From Physcomitrium patens (taxonomy: Eukaryota > Streptophyta > Bryopsida > Funariales > Funariaceae), in contig NC_037270.1 of NCBI RefSeq assembly GCF_000002425.4, positions 341,685 to 405,684 of the forward strand: 64,000 nucleotides of DNA. The letters are read 5' to 3'. Both the position numbers and the translations under genes were made by a program. Below the pieces are notes generated by a model. The model saw only the letters and a program-made list of their open reading frames with translations, had not been told where the DNA came from and made no database searches. Numbering within the stretch: position 1 is the stretch's first letter; each line of letters begins with the position of its first letter. Shown piece after piece: positions 12,208-21,753 of this stretch.

Positions 12208-13050
12208 TGTGATAATCGTTTTATTTATTCTACAATTCCTTCTACAATAAATCTGTATAGAAGAATTCGAACACATAGAAAGACTAAGCACATAAGCTTA
12301 CAAGTTAGGGTCACTCAACTAATCGTAATCCGAACCACTAAAATGTTAAGAAACACTACAATGCTTCCTCCCAGTAACAATACTACTTCATCAACTGATA
12401 ACAATAGTGTGCAACCTTGCACTCTCAAAAGACTGCTCAAAATTCATAAATTCCATCTAACACTAAGAATAATAGACTTCACTCCAACTAATCTGAATCC
12501 ACAGAATTTCTATAATAACCAACTTCCTTTGTCCGAAACACACACACAACTCTCAATAAACAACAATCTTAATCTTCCATCCATAATCAATCTTCTAATA
12601 ACTTCTCATATAATTCAAATACACAATACTCCGATTACATAATCAATAACTCATAAATCAATCCATGATTTATTCCATAGACTCACTTCTTAGTATTCAG
12701 AAACTATCCATTACTCTTCAAGAAACAAAGAAACAAAAAGAAACTAAGAGGTAGCACCAAGCTTACCTCGGCTGATGACTATAATAATCTGGGACACCAA
12801 TAAACTTCTACAACTTCTATATAATTGCTACTAATTTCAAGATCCTAACTATAATCTTGTAATTAACCGCTTTTAATAACTAAATCAATCATCTATCCTC
12901 CTGAACTGACTATTTTATTAACTATTAGTCTATTTTACTAATATCTTACAAAAATAAATTAATATCTATTCTACATAGCTCTACTCCTATCTGTACAGCA
13001 TCCTCGCAAACACACAATTGATTCTTATCTAAAAACTACTTAAAAAAATT
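12208..13050. other. Non-coding, possibly the 3' LTR of the 13-15 kb gypsy relic
   Basis: Begins with TG exactly where the copia frame is broken and ends beside the C-terminus of the minus-strand coiled-coil ORF. A long frame on the plus strand (12,202-12,642) is rich in Asn, Thr and Ile and looks like non-coding AT-rich DNA. The LTR reading is from position only; no second copy is present. Confidence 0.3.
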
Positions 13051-13714
13051 CTACAAAGTTACTATTTTCTCTGGCCCATCCAATTGATCATTTGCTGCAT
13101 TATCTAATGTAGGTTCTACCATTTTTGATTCTAAATTCAAATCTTCTTCCTCCTCCAATCTATCCATCAACTCCTTTCTCAATTGGTTTGATAGATTTTC
13201 ATTATACTCTTCCAATTCATGGACTTGAGCTTCCTATTTCAAGATCTAGACATCACGGACTTCCAATTGATGTTGCTGCTGATTCATCCCTTCTAGAACA
13301 TCTTCAATCGACACTTGAGACTGACTCCTCACTGTTAATTCTTCCGTCAATTTTGTCACTTTAGCTTGTAAAACTTCGATTTTGGACCTCAACTTCTCCG
13401 TTTTGCATCTTGATTGGTCACTCAATGCTTCTTTCTCTTTTGTCAATAACTTTGCCTTGTCTCCTTCTGCTTGCATCAGACATTTGAGTTTCTTCCATTT
13501 CAAATCCTATGTATTGTGATTCTGGATCAATTCGTCCCATTGTCCTTCCACAATCTATAAGATGTCTTCTTTTTCTTTCGTCCAAACTTCTTATTTCTTT
13601 AAAAATCTCCTCTCCAATGCCAACTTGGATTCTGCATTCTCTTAGAGTATCCGTTCTTTCTCTACAATTTTTTTTCCGGTTCTGCTCTAATATCACCTTC
13701 TTCCTATCCTCCAA
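13051..13714 (-). pseudogene. Coiled-coil protein remnant, unknown function
   Basis: Two minus-strand frames follow one another, with one frame change near 13,420-13,500 and two further in-frame stops near 13,233-13,245. They give about 220 codons. The middle part is a strong coiled-coil candidate rich in Glu, Lys, Leu and Gln (heptad-like 'LRSKIEVLQAKVTKLTEEL'), and the tail is acidic ('RLEEEEDLNLE'). I do not recognise a family. It lies downstream of the gypsy PR/RT relic on the same strand, so it could be a 3' accessory ORF or a displaced gag of that element. Confidence 0.5.
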
Positions 13715-13792
13715 ATCTCATTTCCTACTGTCTTCTTTGTCCGTAGTTCTCTTAGTACTTTCAATTGCTATGACGCTCCCTCTTTCAAGCTC

Positions 13793-15180
13793 TTAAGTGC
13801 AACTATTACTCTTGAATATACAAGAAACACAAGAAATGGTACTACAACCAACCAAAACGACACCATAGAATGACTTTAACTGGTGCCCCACCTCTATTCT
13901 TTTACTACCTGGTGATATCGACAACAGGTTATCCATACTGTCCATGAAAGATAATGAGAAGTTATCTTTCTTAGTGGCCACATTAAGTTTCTAGAAATCC
14001 TGACAAATTTAGATTTTTTTGTTCTTTTTTGGCACTATCACGATTGGAGAAACCCACTCACTATTTGGTACCAGGTAAATAAAACCAACCGCAAGAAGCT
14101 TGTCCATTCCCTCCTTCACCATGAAGAAATATTTAGAATTAAGGCGATATTGTCTCTGTCATACCGGTTTAGCATTCTCCTCTAAAATGATACGATGCTC
14201 ACAAACTTCAGTGGGCATACCTTTTAGATCATCATAAGTCCAAACAAAAGTGGATTTATGATGCAAGAAAAATTCTGTCCAGCAGGTCAATTCCTGTTCT
14301 TTAATACCTTCGTAGACCTGAATTGTCTAAGGCTCTGCTGTGATTGCCAAGTTGGCAATTTGACATAAAGGTGCAGCAGTGATGCTCTGTTTCAACTTCG
14401 CATTGATTTCAAATCAATCAATAAGTTCGACATGTGTAAAGTACTGAATCCTGTGTCTAGGGTACTCACATGGTGCATATCATACTTAATCATCCAATCA
14501 ATACTAACTTGAGTAGAGATTTCTAAATCCAGCGAATATATCAAGTACTCTTATGGACCACCACATTGGTACACCACTCCAGGGTGTTGGGTTGCTTCCA
14601 CGGACGCCTCCGTAATTGGTGCTACATTGTCATCATCGGAGCTAAGTTCATCATCTAATGCAAATTCATATGCTGACAATTGAGATTCCCCGTGATAGTA
14701 TACTGGATACATTTGTAATACCATTTTGTCTCTACTGATGCCAATTGTCAAAGTACCCCTACCTCAATCGTTCTTGGCCTTTGCTTGATAAAGCTAGGGT
14801 CGTCCGAATAGAATTAGATACGATAAAGTCAAACATTATACTCAAAAGACGATATAGTCAATTACATTTGCAATACCGGTAATTATAGTTTGAACTTTTT
14901 ATAAAATATCCATTGATTTAATCCGGCTATAATTTGCCATCCATAATGCTAATGTCTTGCGTACTAAGTATTTCAAATCTAAAGCATCGATTGTATCAGC
15001 GTTCATTAAATTAACGTTGGAACCACCATCCACTTGAATATTCGAGATCATAACACCGTCAATCGAAACATCAATGGTTGGTGCACCTGGATCAGGGTTC
15101 AAATTGACTTTACATACTTCTTTATTATATTGCCGATGCCGTGTTAACGATGAATTTAATATAGAATGGTACTCAAGCAC
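13793..15180 (-). pseudogene. Ty3/gypsy protease and RT N-terminus remnant
   Basis: Minus strand. The 15,180-14,899 frame contains 'IQVDGGSNVNLMN', a retropepsin active-site variant (DGG where D-S/T-G is usual) in a gypsy-like setting. Further on, about 14,140-13,980, translated pieces match the RT start ('GFIYLV' and 'WVSPIVIVPKK'-like), and 13,981-13,870 begins 'ATKKDNFSLSFMDS', corresponding to the fingers/palm start of gypsy RT. Several stops and frame breaks separate the pieces, and the RT palm with its YxDD is absent. It is clearly a different lineage from elements A/C/F/R and from the chromovirus. Confidence 0.65.
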
Positions 15181-15226
15181 GACCGCTATAAGTTGCTTTA
15201 TAGAAATAGAAGGCCGAATAGCATCT

Positions 15227-15242
15227 GTAGATTGCTAGATAT
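15227..15242 (-). repeat. Left remnant of element A 3' LTR, target of the chromovirus
   Basis: The last 16 bases before the chromovirus (TAGATTGCTAGATAT) match, with one difference, the unbroken LTR of element A near 30,463-30,478. The other side of the chromovirus continues that LTR. Left of 15,227 the sequence belongs to the unrelated PR/RT relic, so the A LTR is truncated here. Confidence 0.55.
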
Positions 15243-15281
15243 TGTTAGGGACATAGTCCTTAGACCTTTCTAGAGACAAGT

Positions 15282-15328
15282 TTCTAGAACCTTATAGAAA
15301 GAAGTCTCTAGAAACTTCCAGAAGATTC
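15282..15328. promoter_or_regulatory. Heat-shock-element-like array in the 5' LTR
   Basis: GAAACTTCCAGAAGATTC at 15,311-15,328 is four perfectly spaced alternating GAA/TTC modules. TTCTAGAACCTTATAGAA at 15,282-15,299 is four modules with one base changed. Further GAAnnTTC pairs follow (GAATATTC, GAAGCTTC). Heat shock factors bind at least three alternating nGAAn units, so this is a strong candidate HSE upstream of the TATA box. Activity is inference. Confidence 0.65.
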
Positions 15329-15546
15329 CTTGAATATTCTCTTAGAATATTCTTCAAAGATTCTCTAAAGATTCTCTGAAGATTCCCTAAAGATTCCCTT
15401 AGAAGGCTCTAGAAGATTCTTAGAATATTCTAATAGATTCTAGGAAGTTACTTGAGAAGCTTCCTAGCTCTTGGGTAGTTGCTCGAGAAGCTTCATAGTT
15501 CTTGGGAATCTTCTTGATGTGCTTCCTTAGAACCATAGGCCAGTAG

Positions 15547-15555
15547 TATATATAG
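15547..15555 (+). promoter_or_regulatory. LTR TATA box
   Basis: TATATATAG in the context AGTAGTATATATAGGAGTCG, conserved in the 3' LTR at about 21,587. Its position about 300 bases into the LTR fits a U3/R boundary some 30 bases downstream. Confidence 0.7.
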
Positions 15556-15714
15556 GAGTCGAGGCTGAAGAGTTCTTCAGTCTCGACAACACATCTCTTG
15601 GAGTTCTAGCTCACCTTTCTGGTGTTGTTCTTGTACTCATCTGTTTAATCTAGTTCTGCCACTTCTTCTTGAACTTCTTGTTAGATTTCAAGACTGTATT
15701 TTGTGTCCGTGACA

Positions 15715-16233
15715 GTTTGTCGAGACTACTTTTATCTTAATATCAGAGCTGAATCCTTCTTGTTTGAGAGCGGATTACCCCTCTTCTTGAAGGTATTCTA
15801 GCGCTTTAGGGGTTGCGGATTACCTTCCTCTAAACTGATATTTTCTCAGTCACAATATCAGAGCTTAGTTCTTTGAGGCATAGAGTGGACTACCCCTTTC
15901 CTTGGAGATACTTGAGCGTTCTAAGGGTTGCGGATTACCCTCTCTTGGACTGATATTAATTCCTTCTTTTTGTTTAGCATAGCTAGTAGAAAAGACTGTT
16001 AACATCGATTTCAAAGCTTTGCCTTCTTCATAGAGTGTGGATTACCCCTCTTCTCGAAAGCATTGAGGCATTGTTAGAGGTTGCGGATTACCCTCCTCTA
16101 AAACTGAAATCGTTTAGTGTTTTTTTTTCCTTTTCTCCGAGTTGGTTTTAGTGACAGGTAGTGCTACAATTTTCTCCAAGAGACTTAGCAATTTCTTCTT
16201 CTCTCAAAATTTTAATCCATCTATTCTCTAAAT
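15715..16233 (+). repeat. Chromovirus leader with degenerate repeats
   Basis: Three diverged units of roughly 110-150 bp. Each holds two copies of a (G)CGGATTACCC-like motif, the second usually within GGTTGCGGATTACC; copies lie near 15,771, 15,825, 15,888, 15,931, 16,038 and 16,083. Two units also carry ATATCAGAGCT (15,740 and 15,855), which resembles the core of the plant initiator-Met primer site (TATCAGAGC) but lies about 25 bases from the LTR and lacks TGG. The primer site is therefore unclear. Related fungal elements self-prime from their own RNA 5' end. Confidence 0.6.
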
Positions 16234-17283
16234 ATGGAAGTAGACCAGGTCATAGACAGTGCATCTCCACAAGTAGACAATAGAGTGGCAACTCTTGCAG
16301 ATCTTCAAGCTCTTATGAATAGTGTACGAAAGGAGATTGCATTTCTCCGCAATCCAAATAAAGAACCTCAAATTGATCTAGTGACCGAAGAAGCTAGACG
16401 CGAAATTCATAGCCTACAACAAGAGATTATTCGACTGAGAGAAGCAAGACATGTGTCACATACGACCCCTATAGATACTTCAAGGATTAGTACAAAAGAA
16501 CCAAAAGCAAGTATGCCAGACAAGTTTGACGGAACAAGAGCCAACTTTCGAGGTTTTGTGCAATAAGTACGGCTTTACTTACGCCTATACCCTTCTCGTT
16601 ATACGAATGGATTTACCCAGGTTGCTTTCATAGGTACTCTTCTATCAGGAAATGCTCGCTCTTGGTTTGTTCTACTATTGGAGAAGGATTCTCCAATATT
16701 GTACGACCTAGAGGCTTTCATAGAGAGACTTACTGCTGCGTTTGGAGATAGCGATCGAGAAAGAGTGGCTAAAAGAAAGATACAAAATCTGCGACAAGGA
16801 TCACGTTCTGCTGCAATCTATGCTGCAGAATTTCAACAACTTACATGTGATCTTGATTGGAATGATAAGGCGTTCATGACACGATTTCGATATGGACTGA
16901 GAGATGATGTCAAGAACTTATTGATCACCATGCCTAAGGTAGATACTTTAGAAGAACTTATATCTCAGGCAATTATTTGTGACAACCGCCTCTTTGAATT
17001 ATGACAAGAAAGACGATCAGGCCGGAGAAATGATGGAGCATTTGCTACATTTTCAAAAGGTCTAGAGAATCACTCCACAGATCCTGAACCCATGCAAATT
17101 GATGCGGTACGTTTCAAACCCCTCACAGCTAAGGAAAGGAAGCGACGGTTTGAACAAAACTTGTGTTTATATTGCGGAGAAGTGGGCCATAAAGCTGTAG
17201 ATTGTCGGAAGAAACAGAAGCCTCAAACAACAAGATTCAGGAGTACAAGCATGCAGGAAAACAAGGACGCCCAGCCACAATAG
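16234..17283 (+). pseudogene. gag: Chromovirus gag
   Basis: One frame of 350 codons from ATG 16,234 to TAG 17,281, broken by two nonsense codons (TAA 16,564 and TGA 17,002). Gag forms the virus-like particle in the cytoplasm. The N-terminal ~90 residues are predicted helical. The middle (about residues 95-260) is the retrotransposon gag domain with 'LLSGNARSWF', 'LTAAFGD' and 'IQNLRQGSRSAAIYAAEFQQL'. Near residue 310 a zinc knuckle '[14 protein letters not shown]' (C-x2-C-x4-H-x4-C) is intact. The start ATG follows the leader repeats and opens the only frame with these motifs. TGA 17,002 fits a CGA to TGA change. Confidence 0.9.
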
Positions 17284-20200
17284 GGACCGTGCGGCTGGAC
17301 ATCTCAACATCCAAAATTAATCAAGGTCCCTTTCTCTCAGCTCAACCTTCAGATTGTTTTATAGTACCTTTACATCTGAGTATTCAAGAACTACAAGTCG
17401 ATGCTTTATTAGACTCGAGTGCATCCGCTTGCTTTATAGATGAAGAGTTTGCCAAGCTTCACAATATTTCTCTTGTAAAGAAACTTAAGCCTGTCCATGT
17501 AGAAGTCATAGACGGACGACCATTGTCTTCGGGCAATGTTATCCATGAAACTAAACCATTGAAGGTACATCTTGAAAACCATGAGAGCAATATTGTGTTT
17601 AATGTTATCAAGACTCCTTCATGTCCTATCATTTTGGGACTATCTTGGCTTGATAGATATAATCCATTGATAGATTGGAAGTTGCAGAAAGTGACATTTC
17701 CAACAAACTCCTTGAAGGAGGAATCTGTCAAGACAATGTCTAGAAACAAATCCTTGTTTATAGGTGCAAGGGCTTTCATGAAGGAAGCCAAGCAAAATAC
17801 ACCTCTTGTCATCTTCGCAACTCCGACTCGAGAAGATGCAACTCCGACTTTGATTATTCCAAAGCAGTATGAAGAATTCAAAGATGTTTTTGAAAAGAAG
17901 AATGCTGATATGCTGCTAGAGCATCGACCCTATGATTGTGCCATTGAATTGCAAGAAGGAGCACAACCACCTTTTGGACCAATCTACAATTTGTCGCAGA
18001 CGGAGTTGACTGAGTTGCGGAAGTACATTGACGAGAATCTAGCCAAGAACTTCATCCGTCATTCGAAGTCGCCAGCTGGGGCACCAATCTTATTTGTGAA
18101 GAAGAAAGATGGCTCACTACGGATGTGCGTGGACTATCGAGGTCTCAACAAGGTGACAAAAAAGAATCGCTACCCACTGCCTTTGATCTCTGGTCTTCTA
18201 GAACAACTTGGGCATGCAAGGATCTTTACAAAGATTGACCTAAGGGGAGCTTACAACCTTGTGCGAATCAAGGAAGGAGATGAATGGAAGACAGCTTTTC
18301 GAACAAGGTATGGCCATTTTGAATACAATATCATGCCATTTGGTCTTACTAATGCTCCAGCAGTCTTTCAACACATGATGAATGACATCTTTCGAGAGCA
18401 TCTAGACAATTTTGTTGTCATCTATCTATATGATATTTTGATATTTTCTAAGAACGAGGAAGAACATGAGAAGCACGTTTGTCTGGTACTCAAAAAACTA
18501 CGGGAGCGAGGACTCTGCCAAATTGGAGAAGTGCTTATTTCACCAAACTGAGATGGAGTTTTTGGGATTCATCGCGACTACGGAAGGCTTGAAGATGGAT
18601 CCAAAGAAGGTGGAAGCAATCATGTCTTGGGAAGTTCCGAAGACGGTTAGGGACGTACAATGTTTTCTTAGATTTGCTAACTACTATCGGATCTTCATCA
18701 AGAATTATTCTCAAATTGCTGCCCCCCTCACTCGGTTAACGTGTAAGGACAAGCTCGAATGAGGACCTATCGCAGAAAAAGCATTTCAAGATTTGAAGAT
18801 GGTATTTACTACAACTCCAATCTTGGTACATCCGGACTTTACAAAGGCCTTTTATTTGGAGACAGATGCTTCGGATTTTGCTTTGGGAGCTGTACTTTCA
18901 CAGATGGGCGTAGATGAGAAGCTCCATCCAGTTGCGTTCTATTCTCGAAAATTCTCTGCTGCTGAGATCAACTATGAGATCCACGATAAGGAACTCCTTG
19001 CTATAGTAGATTCTTTCCAAGAGTGGCGCCACTTTCTCGAAAGAACTGCACATCCAGTGACCGTATATACAGATCACAAGAATTTGGAGTATTTTATGTC
19101 GGCTCGGGTTTTGAATCGGCGTCAAGCTCGGTGGAGTATGTCGCTATCCAGGTTCGACTTTGTTATTACTTATCGGCCTGGGAAGCAACAAGGGTTGTCC
19201 GATACATTATCAAGGAGATCATATCTCGCGCCAAAGGCTGGAGATGCAGCATTTGATCAACAGTGCACGACATTGTTGAAGCCAAAGATATTTTGGCTCA
19301 ATGCAGCTATTGTACTAATTGATGCTGACTTCCTCGACCAAGTACCGGCCGCAACCATTGAAGATTCTCTAACCCTTGATATCAAGCAACATGCTAGTCA
19401 TGATAAATTCAAGATGGAAGGAGATCTAGTATATTTCGAAGAGCGGTTGTATATCCCAAAAGGGCCAGCACGACTCCGAGTCCTTCAATCTCGTCATGAC
19501 TTCCCAGCTGCGGGACATTTTGGATTCAATAAGACCTTGGAACTTATTTCCCGCGATTTCTGGTGGCCCCAAATGTGGAAGGATGTTAAAGATTTTGTTG
19601 TATCTTGTGACATTTGTTCAAGATCCAAAAACCCTCGACATCGGCCTTATGGACTTCTACAGCCATTGCCTATTCCGCGCCGACCATGGTCTTCGGTTTC
19701 CATGGACTTTATTACGGATCTACCACTATCGAATTCATTTGACAGCATTTTTGTTGTCGTAGACCGGCTTACAAAGATGGCACATTTTGTCCCTTGCAAG
19801 AAGACATCGTCAAGCAAAGACACAGCAAGACTCTTTCTTGATAATGTGTATCGATATCATGGTCTACCAGATGATATCGTATCGGATCGAGGAACCCAGT
19901 TTGTGTCAAAGTTTTGGAAATCTCTTTTTGAGATATTGAAGGTGGATATCAAGCTTTCTTCGGCATTTCATCTTCAAATGGACGGCCAAACAGAACGGGT
20001 GAATCAAGTTTTAGAGCAATATTTATGTTGCACCATCAACTATCAACAAGATGATTGGGTCGCATATCTACCGCTAGCTGAATTCGCATATAACAACACC
20101 CTTCATGCGTCAACTCAACAAACGCCATTCTTTTCCAATTATGGATACCATCCGAAGCTTGACTTATGGAGTTTGACAACGATTAACAATCCGACAGCTG

Positions 20201-20757
20201 AAGAATTGGTGAAGGAGCTTTCGCAGCTTCAAACTACATTGAAGCTTCAATTGCAAACTGCCCAAGAATCTTACAAGGCGTCCGTGGACAAATTTCGGAA
20301 TCAGGCACCTAAATTCACGATTGGAGACAAAGTTTGGCTGCTTCGACGAAATATTAAGACCAAGCGGCCATGTGACAAATTGGACTATCGAAGATTGGGA
20401 CCATTTGTTATCCAGAAGCAGATCAATCCTGTAGCGTATCGTCTAGAGTTACCAACTACTATGAAGGTACATCCTGTCTTTCATGTTTCTTTGTTGGAGC
20501 CTTATCGAGAATCGTCTTTTCTTGGAAGAGTACAATGTCCATCACCTAGCATAGAAATAGAGAACCACGAAGAATACGAGGTAGAAAAGGTCCTGGATTC
20601 ACGGCAAAGACGGGGTAAATTAGAATACTTTGTGCATTGGAGCGGTTACGATATTAATGAACGAACATGGGAGCCGGCCGAAAATCTTGCGAATGCGCCG
20701 CAAAAGGTACAGGAGTTTCATCGACGATATCCTGAGAAACCCAAGCCAGTTCGATGA
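17193..20757 (+). pseudogene. pol: Chromovirus pol: PR, RT, RNase H, integrase, chromodomain
   Basis: The frame opens after 17,192 and overlaps gag in the -1 frame by about 91 nt, so a -1 frameshift from gag is likely; no ideal slippery heptamer is seen. Protease has 'LLDSSAS' where D-S-G-A-S is expected (AGT at 17,418). RT shows '[15 protein letters not shown]', '[12 protein letters not shown]', '[13 protein letters not shown]' and then 'YLYD' for the catalytic YLDD (TAT at 18,429). A small deletion near 18,515 shifts the frame; a TGA at 18,760 replaces an expected Trp. RNase H ('ETDASDFALGAVLSQ', 'YTDHKNLEYF') and integrase follow: HHCC finger, then D in 'SMDFITDL', D in 'VSDRGTQF', E in 'GQTERVNQ'. 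Next come a GPY/F module ('RLGPFVI') and a C-terminal chromodomain (about 20,575-20,745) keeping cage aromatics (Y; W and Y in 'HWSGY'). Chromodomains steer integration to modified chromatin. Inactive as it stands. Confidence 0.93.
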
Positions 20758-20899
20758 TAGCTTCTTACTGAAGCTTGCTCATCGAGAAAACAGAAAAGAG
20801 GAGAGAGCACCACCAAAATCCATAGTTGATGTAGTCATTGTCTCCAAGATAGCGTAGAACTTTGTTAGTAGCCCAAGTTTATTCTTATTGTTTTAGCCT

Positions 20900-21253
20900 T
20901 TGATTATGGATAGCCAAGATAGTACACTTGTCATGTCATCTCAAGCAACTAGCTCACGAAGACGACCGCGAGATGAAGAACCGCCTGCACGACGACGACG
21001 TCGAAGGATTCCGAGCAACAGATCGTTGGTGATTATATTTGAGGTCGAGCCTGCCTACAATGGTCAGCCAGAAAGAGTGTTTGCAGGACAATTTCACAAT
21101 GAAGACACGGAGGTTCATGCTTGGTCAGAAGTTGAAGGCGTGGGCCACTACCGTTGGCTTCAAGGACCATTGAATCACTTGCCTCGTGAACAACAATTGA
21201 AGTTCATAGCAGAGGTTATGCGACAGATCTTCATTTTCTTGCGTTGGTATTGA
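20900..21253 (+). CDS. Small arginine-rich ORF downstream of chromovirus pol
   Basis: An uninterrupted 117-codon frame between the pol stop and the 3' LTR, on the same strand, while gag and pol around it are broken. After about 18 residues there is a basic, proline-containing stretch ('SSRRRPRDEEPPARRRRRR') that looks like a nuclear localisation or RNA-binding signal. The C-terminal ~75 residues look like a small folded domain ('LVIIFEVEPAYNGQPERVFAGQF', 'VGHYRWLQGPLNHLP'). I do not recognise a family. A second ATG (codon 3) or an upstream start is possible. It could be an accessory gene of the element or a captured sequence; it could also be intact by chance at this length. Confidence 0.5.
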   Translation: MIMDSQDSTLVMSSQATSSRRRPRDEEPPARRRRRRIPSNRSLVIIFEVEPAYNGQPERVFAGQFHNEDTEVHAWSEVEGVGHYRWLQGPLNHLPREQQLKFIAEVMRQIFIFLRWY

Positions 21254-21289
21254 CTGACGATAACATTGCTTCTCGGAGACCTCGAAGCT

Positions 21290-21303
21290 AAAGGAGGAGG
21301 TGA
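21290..21303 (+). other. Chromovirus polypurine tract
   Basis: AAAGGAGGAGGTGA directly precedes the 3' LTR start TGTTAGGG. It is the plus-strand priming site. Confidence 0.85.
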
Positions 21304-21753
21304 TGTTAGGGACATAGTCCTTAGACCTTTCTAGAGACAAGTTTCTAGAACCTTCTAGAAAGAAGTCTTTAAAAACTTCTAGAAGATTCTTTGAATATTC
21401 TCTTAGAATATTCTTCAAAGATTCCCTAAAGATTCCCTTAGAAGGCTCTAGAAGATTCTTAGAATATTCTAGTAGTTTCTAGGAAGTTATTTGAGAAGCT
21501 TCATAGCTCTTGGGTAATTGCTCGAGAAGCTTCATAGTTCTTGGGAAGCTTCTTGATGCGCTTCCTTAGAACCATAGGCCAGTAGTATATATAGGAGTCG
21601 AGGCTGAAGAGTTCTTCAGTCTCGACAATACATCTCTTGGAGTTCTAGCTCACCTTTCTGGTGTTGTTCTTGTACTCATCTGTTTAATCTAGTTCTGCCA
21701 CTTCTTCTTGAACTTCTTGTTAGATTTCAAGTCTGTATTTTGTGTCCGTGACA
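21304..21753 (+). repeat. Chromovirus 3' LTR with heat-shock-element-like motifs
   Basis: Pairs with the 5' LTR. TTCTAGAACCTTCTAGAA at 21,343-21,360 is four perfect alternating TTC/GAA modules, followed by TTCTAGAAGATTC (three modules) near 21,378-21,390 and several GAATATTC and GAAGCTTC pairs. The TATA box is conserved at about 21,587. It ends GTGTCCGTGACA, then runs into element A LTR sequence. Confidence 0.92.

Larger units (their letters stand above)
15243..15714 (+). repeat. Chromovirus 5' LTR
   Basis: Pairs with 21,304-21,753. Starts TGTTAGGGACATAG and ends GTGTCCGTGACA. The first 250 bases are dense in TTCnnGAA units, then comes a TATA box at 15,547-15,555 and a CT-rich transcribed part. 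It has an extra AAAGATTCTCT-type repeat unit compared with the 3' copy. Confidence 0.93.
15243..21753 (+). mobile_element. Chromodomain Ty3/gypsy retrotransposon (chromovirus), Tcn1/sushi-like
   Basis: A nearly complete element of about 6.5 kb: LTRs of 472 and 450 bp starting TGTTAGGG and ending CCGTGACA, a repeat-bearing leader, gag, pol with PR-RT-RNase H-integrase-chromodomain, a small ORF after pol, and a polypurine tract. The flanks give a 5-bp duplication GATAT (15,238-15,242) versus AATAT (21,754-21,758) with one mismatch. The uninterrupted target is visible in the other LTR of element A at about 30,470. The RT and integrase wording is closer to fungal and vertebrate chromoviruses than to the usual seed-plant clades. 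LTRs differ at roughly fifteen positions by eye plus a repeat-length gap of about 22 bp, so the insertion is not recent. It is dead, with three nonsense codons, one frameshift and two active-site changes. Confidence 0.92.

Noticed and set aside
12202-12642. 146-codon plus-strand frame
   Set aside because: Asn/Thr/Ile-rich, no motif, lies in a probable LTR; AT-rich DNA with few TAA or TGA in this frame by chance.
15741-15750. TATCAGAGCT as the chromovirus initiator-Met primer site
   Set aside because: About 25 bases from the LTR end, lacks the TGG that pairs with CCA, and recurs at 15,856 within a leader repeat, so not accepted as the primer site.
17459-17881. 140-codon minus-strand frame opposite chromovirus pol
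   Set aside because: An antisense shadow of a coding frame; no domain of its own.
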